A DNA stretch of 36,583 nucleotides, taken from assembly GCA_000310025.1 (NCBI GenBank), contig FN649741.1, positions 1,782,772 through 1,819,354 on the forward strand, given 5' to 3'. Positions 18,975 to 29,528 of this stretch are shown here, one piece after another. The position numbers and the translations under genes were made by a program. The notes beneath the pieces are model-generated. The model was not told the origin of the DNA. It saw nothing but the letters and a program-made list of their open reading frames with translations, and ran no database searches. The DNA comes from Ectocarpus siliculosus (Eukaryota > Sar > Phaeophyceae > Ectocarpales > Ectocarpaceae). The first letter of the stretch is position 1; each line of letters opens with the position of its first letter.

Positions 18975-21900
18975 CTCGAAGATGGCCTTTGTGACGGGCA
19001 GCTCTTCCTCCATGGCCTCGTTGGGGATGATTAGGTTGAGGATGATGGCGGCCGCGCACCCCATGCTGTACCCGGTGCTCAGCACCAGGATCACGCCGTC
19101 GCGGAAGGACTGGCGCGGTGTCATGTTGTTTGTTGGTGACGGTGCGGGGCGGGGAGGGACGACGGGGCATCGGTGAGCGGCAAAGGGTGGGGCAGGGGGG
19201 GAGGGCGTACGTAGTACAGGCACGGAGTGCGGCCGGGTGACCCCCTCGCGTTGTGGTCTAAGCGTATACTGGTTGTGTGGGCGGTTGGCAATGACGGAGA
19301 GGGCGTTCCATGCAGCTTGATCCTTGACTTGGCGACTGCTCGTCATCTTCCCCCTAACCCCTGTGGTCTTTCTCCGAAGGAGCATACCCTTGGCGACGTT
19401 AACGCAACCCGTGGTTCTCATTAGTATCATCTTCTCCCCCTCTCGTTCGACTTCCTTGCGGCTTTACCGCTCGGTACCCCGGCCCTTTTCAGTTCCACAT
19501 TCTTCTCTCATAGGTTGCCGTGCAACACGGCTGCTTCCCAATTGATTTTATCAACTGCAATTTGTTGGTTGTCTTTGTACGATGGCGTCACGAACGGGGA
19601 TAGAAATGCACTCCAGCTGCTGTGTGCTGCTCAAAACTCCAAGAATAAAAATCTCGGTACGACGCTCCACACTTTTCTTCTCACCCGGAGTTCCTCCCCG
19701 CAGTCGGAACACGGCCAGAGGTTGTTGGTGGCCCAGGCCGGGGCGATCGTCACGCCCAGCCCGAGACCCATGGAGCAGGCCACGATGAAGCGGCTACGGC
19801 GGGAGTCCCCCGCGGAGGAGAGGATCTTGATCCCCGAGACCGCGACGTTGGCGAAGAGGAAGGTCGTCATGCCGCCCAGCACGCAGTCCGGGATGGACGT
19901 GAAGAACGCCGCGATCTGCGATGATGGTGGCACACAAGATGTTCATCGGTTTTGCCCCATCAGCCAAGTGGTGTGTTTGAGTTGGTGCTTTGACCCAGGC
20001 ACCATCCATCGTGCCGTCGATCGACACCGAAAAGTGAACCAGGGGGTCAATCGATGAACCAAGAGGGGGGTTAAGACGGAGGGTCGGGGTAGCTTTATGG
20101 GTGTTCAAGAGAGCGTAGAGGGAGAAGGGTAGGGTCAAAGGTTCGGAGAGGTGGCGGGAGGCGGCGGGTCAGACAATGGGGGAGGCTTTTACATAAAGTG
20201 TTTAGGAGGTCGAAGTTTTGGGCGGGGAAGACCGAAGTGTTTGCCTTTTAACACATGAATGTCACGTATGTGTACCCGGAGGAGATGACAAAAAATTAAG
20301 ATCGAGATCACACACAACGCTCCAGGGGCATACACACATGAATATCTTGAACGACACGGCACTTTACTCTAACTTCAGGAGTACCGTAAAAGTGCGTGTC
20401 ATTGCACAGCGGTGCCATCGTTTTTTAAACCACCTTTCGTCGCTTTTTATCGCACCCCGGTGTCATAACACCGAAGGGTGCCATATCACCGATACCGGTG
20501 CGGAAAATCAATCTAATGAAGTCGTTCTAGATTTCCAACGCAGCCCCTGTGCGATGACGTCGATGGGTGACATACGGAAAAATCATAGTGTCATTTTACG
20601 GTGATTGTGGGCCTTTTCTGAGCTCACAGCCTCGACAGGACGATAAACATACATGAACGGAATGGCGCCCCAATTGATACCTACCACACCCTCACAGCCG
20701 TGTGATACACGCAGTTCAACGGAAGCACGCAAATTTGTGTCCTAGCAGATTATATATCGTTGACATCGCACCGCGGGTGCGTTATCATCGACACCGGTGC
20801 GGAAATGCAACTAAATCATGAATCATGCCGTTCTCTACCCTTCTTTGCGCACCCCGGTGTCATAACCCCCATGGGTGCCATGCCACGCACTTTTTCGGTA
20901 TTGGCTACCAGGGCGGCATCGAGACATATCTCGACCCCTGTTAAACGACCTTTTGTCAGACAATTGTTACTGCGCCAAAAAGCCCAGCACACCAACCCCA
21001 CCGGTCCCACCGGTGTTGCTCAGCGGAGACCGCCCGCCCGTGACTTCCCCTCTTTAATCTTCACACAATATTACAAGCAAGCGATTCCACGTGCCCAAAA
21101 GCGACTGTTTTTTTTCGCAAACGGCAGGCAAGGCTGAACACGACACGCCTATATACCGTACCTTGGCGAGGATACCGAAGACGATCAGCCAGCAGGCGCA
21201 GGCAAGACCGGCCCGGCGGGAAGCGCACCGCGTGAGGGCGATAACCCCGTTGTTCTGGGAGAAGGTGGTGTTGGGCATGCTAGTGCCGAGGGCGGCGAGG
21301 AAGCTGGAGATTCCGTCGCCAAGAAGACCCCCGCGGATCCTCTGGTGAAGATATTGTCGTTACGTACGAAGGGCAGAGGAGAAGAGGAGAGGGTCGGGGA
21401 AGGGAGTCGGTGCGTGCGACTACGATCGCGTTGCGAGCGGCTACGATCGCGTTTGGCTGATTTGTCTGTGTTTGCAAAAGAGAAACCCGAAAAGACAAAC
21501 GACGACGACAAGAACACGAGACACCCTAAACACGGTTGACCAATCAGCGCTGCCGTTGGATTGTATAAGCACCGGCGGCTGCCGCCCGGAGAGGAGCTAG
21601 AGTGGAGAACGGTGGGTGGTGCACTGCAGGTCGCACAAGGAAGCACCCAAGAAGGGTACTGACACATTGTTGTTGTGTTACAAGTAGGTCTCATGTAGCT
21701 CACATACTTATCAAGCTTTTGCTGGACAGGGCGGAAGTCTAGCTGTGGCACATGTGTCTGCACGTCATCATGCTGTGATGTCGGCTGTGAGTAAGAGGAT
21801 GGCGCACACCGCTTTCGCGCAGCATCGATCACTGGTGCTGTTTCGCCTAACCTGGAAGTGCTCTTCGGAGTCGACGTTGAGCCTGGACACCTCAGCCGTG

Positions 21901-24767
21901 GTGGTGACGTCGCCGATCGTCTCGACGGTCGTCACGATGAAGGCGAGGATGCTGGGAAGGATGAGGGGCGGGTACACCGACAGCGGGTACGTGAACACCC
22001 ACAGGAACGTGATGCTGTCGGCTGGAAGGGGAGGGAGGTGGGGGGACAACATTTGATGCGCGCGAGAAGGGAGACGGGGCGGGGGTCGTAGTGTTTGTCG
22101 ATTTGAGCGGGAGCAGCACAACGGAGGGGGGAGGGCCCTTGACACGACACCCTGCGCGAAGTCGGCCGCCAGTACTATTTTTTTTTGTGTTGTGGAACGA
22201 CGAGTAGCGAACGAGTTCCGCCGCACACCCTGCCCCCCGGCGTTATCGTCTCCCGTCCGCCTTGTTCACTAGAAAAAAAGATAAGATGTGCGAGGTTTTT
22301 GTCCCCACGCATGCATGCACACACCTGCGTCGATCTTGTCGCTGACGACGTAGTCGTTGCCGTTGTTTTCGGAGACGGCCGCCACGAAGTAGCCGAAGAG
22401 AAGGGCCACGACCACGTTGATGCTCCGCATGAAGGGAGAACCAAACACTTCGAGGNNNNNNNNNNNNNNNNNNNNNNNNNNNNNNNNNNNNNNNNNNNNN
22501 NNNNNNNNGGGGGGGGGGGGGGGGGGGCGAGGGGGGGTTACTTAAAGTCGTACATGCCGTAGTCGTTAGACCATTGACCTCGCATCCCTACAAAGCCGGG
22601 GCGGAGCACGCCGGGTTCTCACCGGACCAGGCTCTCACATCACCAAGCGCGAAGCGCCGTGAGGTATTCGGCGAGTCGCATGAAGGGGGCGCTGCATCCT
22701 GCTAAGGGTGTTCGGCATCTTGTGCTTACTTCCTTGCGTGCGAATGACAGCTGCGTATGACTTCATTTTTTTCTGGTGCTTTAACTTCCAGAGACAGCTG
22801 TAAGCACTGTGTAACTGCCTCGAGGGTGCTCGACCAATATAACACAACGTGGTGCGATTATCCCCCTTGCACAGAGCGAGGGTTCTCCACCCCGCACAAC
22901 ATGATCTACTCGACCACCATTCATGGTTGCCGCAAAAAACAAAAAACGAAGGCAAAAACAAAAACGGTAACCTGGTTGCCGAGCTCACGAAGTGATAGGC
23001 TTGTTTTAGCAACATCGTTGCCAAGCGACGAAATCCCAACCCCGATGGCAAACACCGGGGGGGGCGGTGGAGGGGGGTTAACAAGGAAAAAATAACGAAA
23101 GAAAGGCGTTTAGTTGGCTGTACGCTGGTCGCACATGCAACAACATACGCACGACTCATCTCGACAGCTGTAGCGGCGGTATCGTACGCGGGGCACACGC
23201 CCCCACGTGCGGCTCTACCTAAGCATTAGTCTTCACGGCCGTTTTTACACGGATCTACGAAGCACAATCAAGGTCGGCGTCTTGCTTTGGGGCGCGGTGC
23301 TACGCGATGGAATGTACGTACCAGCATGGCGAACACGGAGAACCCGAGGCCGACGTAGACGGCGGACCCGAAGGGCAGGACCACCTCGCCGTTTCCTCTG
23401 CGACAGGAGGAGATTTGGAGAGCACAACAGATTGTTTGCAAACGAAGGAGACACCCACCCACAAACACCGCCAGGGAAACCACGCGTCCAGTTTTTTTCT
23501 GTTACTGCTACACGGTATCTGTCTTTAATCCGGAGAGTATCATGTAGCCTCCCCTATGACAGCTCCTCACGGGGTCCCAGATCATGGCATTTGGAAGAAT
23601 TCTGTAATTTTAACCGCACTGAGACTGACATCTTTTCATTGGTCATCCGGTTGGCGCGGTCGATGCTAACGATGAAAAAACACACACACACACACCGCAC
23701 GACAGCCCATGGTGCCAATCGTGGGTACAGGAGCCAGAAAGGTGAACCGAATGAATGCGCGTGTGGGTGAGGAGAAACAACGGATGCTCCTCGAGGCTCG
23801 GCTATCTACGGTTGGTCTAGTTAACGCTGCGCCGCAGATAATTCCACACGTGTCAAGTTCCACGCATGTGGGCCGCTCACCCGCACAGGATGTCGATCGC
23901 GTAGTTGTCAGCACAGAAGGCACCGCCTCCCCAGTACTTGAAACCCGTGCCCACGAGGGCCGCGCCGATGAGGAACACGGTGACACCGGTCACGATGGGG
24001 GGGAAGACCTTGCGCAGGGCCTGTACATGTATGGTGATAAATGTTGCGTAACCAAGCTAGATACTTAGTAGGTCAAAGGAAACTTGCAGAAGGGAGCGAA
24101 CGGTGATTTTCCAGCAGCAACCTCAAGATCATTTCGCTACATAGGTTCCAACGTTAGAGACGCGCCGTGTCAAAATGGAGTGGAGGACAAAGCACATGTG
24201 GACGCTGCGGCTGGTTGAGCTGAATGACCCGGTGTGTACTGCCAAGCAATACAGGAGCAGCGTACACAAGCCCTCCTACATTGGGCTTGATGAAGGCGAG
24301 GAAGATCTCCACCCAGGAGCAAACGAGGAACGTTCCGAGCACCGCGCCGTAGGCCTTCACGCCGTCAAATTCGTCGTTGTCGTCGAGGAACTCAGACTTT
24401 TCCTTCATCTGCGACGAACGAAGGAAAGAACGAAATGTACAACAGTGGTTACACAACACCCCGCGTATGTCACTGGCATCACCCACTCATTACCTGGATG
24501 CACTAGGTACAACACACGCTGCGACAGACAAAGAGAGAGGCAGGCACACAAGCAACACACCCAACACGTTGTGGGTACAAATAAGACGATTTTCTTGCGA
24601 TTTTCTTGCGCCTGCGCCAGACATATCGATCGATCCGGGGACCAAGACGGGAGTGCATGCATCCATCCATGCGCATTGGAATCGCATCGGAAAATAACAC
24701 AACACACAATGTTCTAACAACATCGCCCAAAGACTTGAGAGAGAGCGAGCGAGAGAGAGAGGGAGCG

Positions 24768-24839
<72 letters not shown>

Positions 24840-27800
24840 GACGCTTCCGCATTGCCCGGCTGCGGACTCCTGTAGGCTCTGTGTTTTGCTAATCCGTTGC
24901 CTTGCCTGGGATATGGCATCGCGCGCCACCGGGAGGAAGGTGAAAGAGGTCCCCATCACGGACACGAGGCCCGTGCCGATGACGATGTTGGTCTTGGGGA
25001 TCTTGACCTGCATCACTTGGATGATGGAAGTGATTCCCGAGACGATCAGGGCCGCGGAGATGAGGTACTGAATCTGCTCCGCTGGACTGCATTTTCGCAG
25101 AGCAGCACAAGTTGTTTCACGAGCATTGGAGGGGGATCGGGGGGGGGGAGGGGGGGCGTGCTCATGTTTTGCATGTGTGTAGACCATGGACCACGCGTCC
25201 TCGAGGATGGAGCATCTATTCTCATGCAGGACCGATCACCGATGGCCAATCGTCCCTTCCTAAATACTTTGCCACCGGAGGAGGAATGGACGACGAAGTT
25301 TTGAATTGTACGATGATGGTCGATGACGGTGCCTCGCCGTCCAGGCTGTCGGCGAGGAGAGACACGGTATGAATACCACAACCTGCCGGATGACGTTGTG
25401 TTTCTCATTGCATCGTTGCCGCATAAAGTAACATCAGACCGTTGCCGTTGACCACAAATACCTAGACTAAGTACGAGGATCAGGCATGATGCAAACGTTT
25501 GCACTCACAGGTTCGCGTCGAAAGTACCGGCGACAAGCAAGGGGACCGTGATCACGCCTCCCACCATGGCCAGCGCGTGCTTCAAAGTTTTTTTCGCAGC
25601 AAGGACGCACGAAAGGGGGGGAATTCATCACAGCGAGAACACGAGCGAGGGAGAGAAGGGGGATAGAGAAGATATTAGGTTCTCGCGTTGCTTGCGATTG
25701 GACGGCATATAGTTGGCACGTCTCGTCAATCTGATCAGGACGAAGCGAGACTTAACATGTTGGAGGTATCTCCTCCTCCAAACAGAAACAAAACGAAACA
25801 AACCAACGGTTTTTGTTGTTGTTGCTGCTGTTGTTGTTGACATGTTGGAGGTATCTCCTCCTCCAAACAAAAACAAAACGAAACAAACCAACGGTTTTGT
25901 TGTTGTCGCTGCTGCTGTTGTTGTTGTTACCTTTATTTATATCAATAACTGTTCCGGTCTCCGCAAAGTACGTTCTAAGATCCGTACTGGTCCAACTGAC
26001 GCGGACGCACCTTCCGGGGCACGCCAACTACCCAACAAAGGGTACACATATTTGCAAATAAATAAATAAACGGGAAAAAAAGATAAGACCCAGACAAATC
26101 TTCCGAATGGGATAGATAATACCGGATCATGAATCAAATCGGGAGACGAGGCAACCCGGCAAAAAAAAAGTAGAACAATAGGAACGCCTCATCCAAACGA
26201 AAAGAGTATGAGGGAGGGAGCCGGAGTGTATTCGTCGCTGGGGATGCACCGGCCGAGCCATTCCTTACAAAAAAAAACACGTTTATGTGTATCCGCTACT
26301 ACAGTAGAAGTAGTGTAGATGGTTAACCAACACCAACACAACAGTCGTGTACCGGTTGGTAGTGGTTCCCTGTTTAGCAGGATGCGCTGAATAGTGGTCC
26401 CAAAAATTCGTGGCACGGGTGCATGCCAATCAATGTAGCTCGGTTAGTAACGCTAAAAAAAGTTTTAGCCACCATTACGGTTATCAATTCAAAATTTGCG
26501 GAGCGCGTGCTTGCGCTTGGACACAGATAGCGAAAGACATGAACACACCATGCGGTGCGCGGATGGATGCAGAGTTGTGCAAGCTTCCAGATGCGGCACT
26601 GGGTTGTTGTGGCCGCATGCATAGCGTGGGCGGGGAGGTGGAGGATCCGAATGGCAATGAGATGCACCGCGTTTGCCACTCATGTGCAACCAAGACGGCG
26701 CAGGCCTCCCCACGCGTGCGTCTCGAATCCACCCAAGCGCACAAACAGGTGGCAGCTTTCTATCTATGTAGCACCAGGTACGCGCAAGAAACCAACTCGC
26801 GCTGTACAGCTGCACGCGGGAAACGAACCAAAATACCTACGGTAGAGTGTTAGTGTGCGCGTTCCTGGGATAACATAGTACACAGTCTCAACACCACAGA
26901 CCGCTGGGGGCGGCAGTGCACACTAACATAAGAGTCTAGGACAACCCACTTCGTGTACACTCTTGACAGACGTGTAGAAAACATTATTATCCAGAACCTA
27001 CACAACAATCGTAGTCTATGGCTGCTGTAGTGAGACCATGCGTAACCGTAAGAGTAGCTTTTGACGATGTTTTTGTTTTGAGCAAAAAATGCCCTTTCCC
27101 GGTTTAGCAACTCTAAAGAGAGGATGGCGGCGATGCCCTAAATAGAGGTTACCATACATAGAAGTAGATGATTTCGTGACAATATGGACCGCTTTCCACG
27201 ACTGCTGTACTTTTTTCAAAAAAATATATGGCGAGTACTTACTGCTGCGCCAAGCCCTTCCCAATTATAATTAGTATTCCAGATCATGGCAATTCATCAC
27301 TGATAACCTTGAAAATACAAAACAGCTGGTAGGGCCCTCGCGGATCTGATTTGGTTTGTGAGAGGTAGAATATAAATACATCTTCTTGCTTCTTCTGTCA
27401 TCGCAAATAACAGACAATCATCTTTGCACCGCCACGCCGTGCGCTCCGCATGCCCAAACCCATCTTTACCTCTGGTGATAGATCGTCATTTCTACATAGC
27501 AAGTTTTCTTTGATGCGACCGCTGTTCGCCAAAGAGAAAACTCGAGGAGAGGAGGGTGTTTTTTCGACCACCACCGGTGCGGTGTCTCGTGGTCTATCTG
27601 CACGACGTCCTGGCGGCAAGTCGTGGGTTCGATTCTTCTCTCTGGAGGGTTTTTTCCCGGGATTTATTTCCAGTAACCTGTGGTCGAAAGCAATCTACAG
27701 CAGTAGGTCGTGAGCGAGTAAACAAAGTTCGGCTTCACGGTCGACGAGGGAAACGGATGGCTTATTAACCCTTCCGCGATAAAACTAAGGCAAGCACCGT

Positions 27801-28892
27801 AGGTGGAAGGTGGGGCAACAAAGCAAAAAAATAAAAACATGCTCCTTCTGTCTGTATGACCTTCCTCTTGTGTGAACCCGGCTGATGTACGTCAGGTATT
27901 TTCACCGCAAGGGCAGTAATCCGGCTCCAGAATAGATGGGACGAGCAGACACATATACATAGCACTGACTGACGCCTTTTCATTGGTCAGCCGGTTAGCG
28001 CGGTCGATGCTAACAATGAAAACACACACACACACCCGGACTGGTCACAGGGCTTTTGTACCGAGCACCAGTACAAGTAATTAGCAAGAACGAAGTGTCC
28101 GCAGAACCTTCGCGCCCAAAATGAAAAGGGGTCGATTCCTGTGTATGCCTTTGGCTTCGGAAGGACAAAAGCGTCCCCGCGTCCCCTCACCTGAAGACCC
28201 ATGACAATTGCAACAAAGGGGGCAACGGCATCGTCGTGTCCGAAGAAAGGCGGCTGCTCTCTCGCCTCCCGCTTGAACTTTATTGTGTTAGTGTGTGAGG
28301 CCGATTCGTACACGGGCGTCGGCGGGGGAGTCTCGGAATTAGTTGAAGTTCCCAAAGAGCTATTCTACAGATCGATCGAAATTCGGCAATCCACCAGGCA
28401 CCGCAGAGAGACCGATGTGCCTATCGATCTACAAGCAGTATCTACAGGATGTAGTTGCTGGAACCGTTTTCTCCGTAGGTCCGCAGCGAGAGACGACAGC
28501 ACACACCTTACATGTAATGAGGTCGTGCGGCGTGTGACGACGGAAGAGAAAGGCAGTCACATGTAATTGGATCTTCGTATGCATATGCTACTACAGCAGC
28601 AGCGGTATACTTCAGTGAGTTATTTCTTCGTCACCCATTGTTTATGTGCATGCGTTGACAGGGCCGCGTTCGACATGCCCACCAGGCAGCACATACATCG
28701 TATATCCAATGGACGGTTAGGCTGCTCTCTACACAAAACAAATAGTTTCGACATTTCCCATCTCGTACCTCAACAAACGGCACGCAGAGTGCATCTATCT
28801 GAAGCGCTCTTTCTCTCTCACTGACTACTTACCGGATTTGGCGGCAGGCAAAGGAACTTCCAGTCATAGCTTCCAAAAAATCGTTCCGCCAT
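18972..28892 (-). CDS. NCS2/NAT urate-xanthine permease (UapA type), 12 exons
   Basis: A plasma-membrane proton-coupled nucleobase carrier. Exons run 28892-28833, 28364-28191, 25579-25509, 25086-24906, 24408-24280, 24020-23881, 23397-23322, [gap]22455-22325, 22021-21852, 21341-21162, 19915-19685 and 19109-18972. All joints keep frame, giving about 565 residues against about 570 for UapA. The TM1 QH motif is split by an intron (VIVMGLQ|HALAMVGGVITVP). TM8 carries VETIGDVTTTAEVSRL with its Glu. The NAT signature QNNGVIALTRCASRRAG follows, then FFTSIPDCVLGGMTTFLF and LSTGYSMGCAAAIILNLIIP. QNNGVIALTR is the motif seen in urate/xanthine rather than uracil or ascorbate members. Intron 4 uses a GC donor (CAG|GCAAGG). 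The start of exon 8 is lost in the assembly gap. The reading frame stays open for 15 codons past the TAA at 18972-18974. Divergent from the deaminase. Confidence 0.95.
20440..20890. repeat. Direct repeat pair in permease intron 10
   Basis: Two blocks share gcaccccggtgtcataac, gggtgccat and accggtgcggaaa (about 20452-20510 and 20785-20885). The order of sub-blocks differs between copies. The caccccggtgtcataacacc segment can itself fold into a small hairpin. It is non-coding. Confidence 0.5.
22456..22508. other. Assembly gap (53 N) with degraded G-rich flank
   Basis: An N run is followed by a roughly 17-nt G run and gcgaggggggg to about 22537, typical of poor base calls next to a gap. It removes the acceptor and the first few codons of permease exon 8, immediately before LEVFGSPFMRS. 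Confidence 0.95.
23633..23697. repeat. tRNA-like hairpin followed by (CA)n, copy 1
   Basis: The segment ttttcattggtcatccggtt continues ggcgcggtcgatgctaac and gatgaaaa, then (CA)n. Its near-identical partner is at 27977-28035. TGGTCATCCGG resembles a Pol III A box and the layout recalls the D and anticodon arms of tRNA-Ile/Val, but no B box follows. It lies in permease intron 6. Confidence 0.55.
24736..24837. repeat. (GA)n microsatellite, about 100 bp
   Basis: Nearly uninterrupted GA dinucleotides with a few GCGA and GGGA variants. It lies in permease intron 4, about 70 nt downstream of that intron's unusual GC donor, and reads (CT)n on the sense strand. Confidence 0.95.
25755..25927. repeat. 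Near-perfect 85-bp tandem duplication
   Basis: The unit starts acatgttggaggtatctcct (25755 and 25840), contains the self-complementary ggaggtatctcctcc, and ends in a GTT/GCT trinucleotide run. The two units differ at only a few positions, so the duplication is recent. It lies in permease intron 2. Confidence 0.9.
25975..26272 (+). repeat. Dispersed repeat, copy 2
   Basis: Shares taagatccgtactggtccaa, ctgacgcgga-gcaccttccg, ggagtgtattcgtcgctgg and caccggccgagccattcctt, in order, with the copy at 17530-17700. About 100 bp of AT-rich extra sequence lies between the blocks. It is in permease intron 2. Confidence 0.55.
26340..26855 (+). mobile_element. Dispersed element, copy B (shortened, inverted relative to copy A)
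   Basis: This is the reverse complement of part of copy A (about 14740-15285). A plus-strand frame of 147 codons (26410-26853) stays open and includes LGCCGRMHSVGGEVEDPNGN, then MHRVCHSC. That gives a C-C-x-x-x-H ... C-x-x-C arrangement like a small zinc-binding domain. The boundary sequence with gtttagcagg and gctgaatagtgg is at 26375-26400. An isolated end fragment, tttcccggtttagc, lies at about 27096. The copy is within permease intron 2 and is non-autonomous. Confidence 0.6.
27583..27640 (+). repeat. Degenerate tRNA-like segment
   Basis: TGGTCTATCTGCACG resembles a Pol III A box. About 35 nt later GGTTCGATTC resembles a B box. Acceptor and anticodon stems cannot be formed convincingly. 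It is possibly the head of an old tRNA-derived SINE in permease intron 2. Confidence 0.4.
27977..28035. repeat. tRNA-like hairpin followed by (CA)n, copy 2
   Basis: Terminal inverted bases ttttcattg / caatgaaaa enclose an inner inverted pair gttagc / gctaac, followed by (CA)n. It matches 23633-23697 almost base for base. The TGGTCAGCCGG stretch fits a Pol III A box. It lies in permease intron 2. Confidence 0.55.
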
Positions 28893-29528
28893 CGTTGCAC
28901 TCGTTCTGCTGGAACCGAGGAAACAGAGATTGATGTCGTGGGGAAAATTATGACGTTGGTTGGTGGAACGGTCTTCTCCCAACAAGCAAGCGCGGAGCGA
29001 GAGAGAGGCAGACTTCCCTTGGCGTGGACAATCTCTACTCAAGAGCTCGAGCAACGCTCGCGCCAAGACAGGCACATCCTTTGCTCTAGCATGTTGCGGG
29101 CAAGACAACCAAGGGGTGAGACGATATCCTATTTTTTTCTTTCCCCTGCTCTGTTCGCGAAACAAATGAACGGAGATCAACAGCCCTACCCCAGCAGGTG
29201 GTGGCACGGAAAGGTACGCTCGCAACTCTTGTACTTTGAATTACGCGCCGTGCAGGGCGTGGGGAGGAGACGAAGGCAGAAGGGGGAGAGGTGTAATGCC
29301 CCAAAGAGAATGAGTAGACTAACAAGCCATCCCCATCGGCCCTGCGTAATATTCGGAAGGGCGGCATCATGACGTCACGAGACTGTGGGATTTGGATATT
29401 TTCGTAGATTCGGACTATTCATGGCTGGGTCTCCTTTTATTCCACCGCATCACCGCGCGTGTCGGCGTTCTGCTGTAACTAGCTTACAGGCAATCAAGGG
29501 AGGGCAGGGAGCAAGAAGCAAATAGAAG
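28893..29528. promoter_or_regulatory. Bidirectional promoter region, permease (-) and deaminase (+)
   Basis: The two start codons are 636 bp apart on opposite strands. A perfect palindromic TGACGTCA (CRE/bZIP-type site) lies at 29370-29377, about 150 bp before the deaminase ATG. No convincing TATA element is seen. A 144-codon ORF across the region has no recognisable domain and I treat it as chance. Shared control of the two genes is inferred from geometry only. Confidence 0.5.

Noticed and set aside
24490-25187. Minus-strand ORFs with long Leu-Ser repeats
   Set aside because: They are translations of the (GA)n microsatellite in permease intron 4, partly fused to real exon 4.
28938-29372. 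144-codon plus-strand ORF in the divergent promoter
   Set aside because: It lies between two well-supported divergent starts, has no domain and a basic biased composition.
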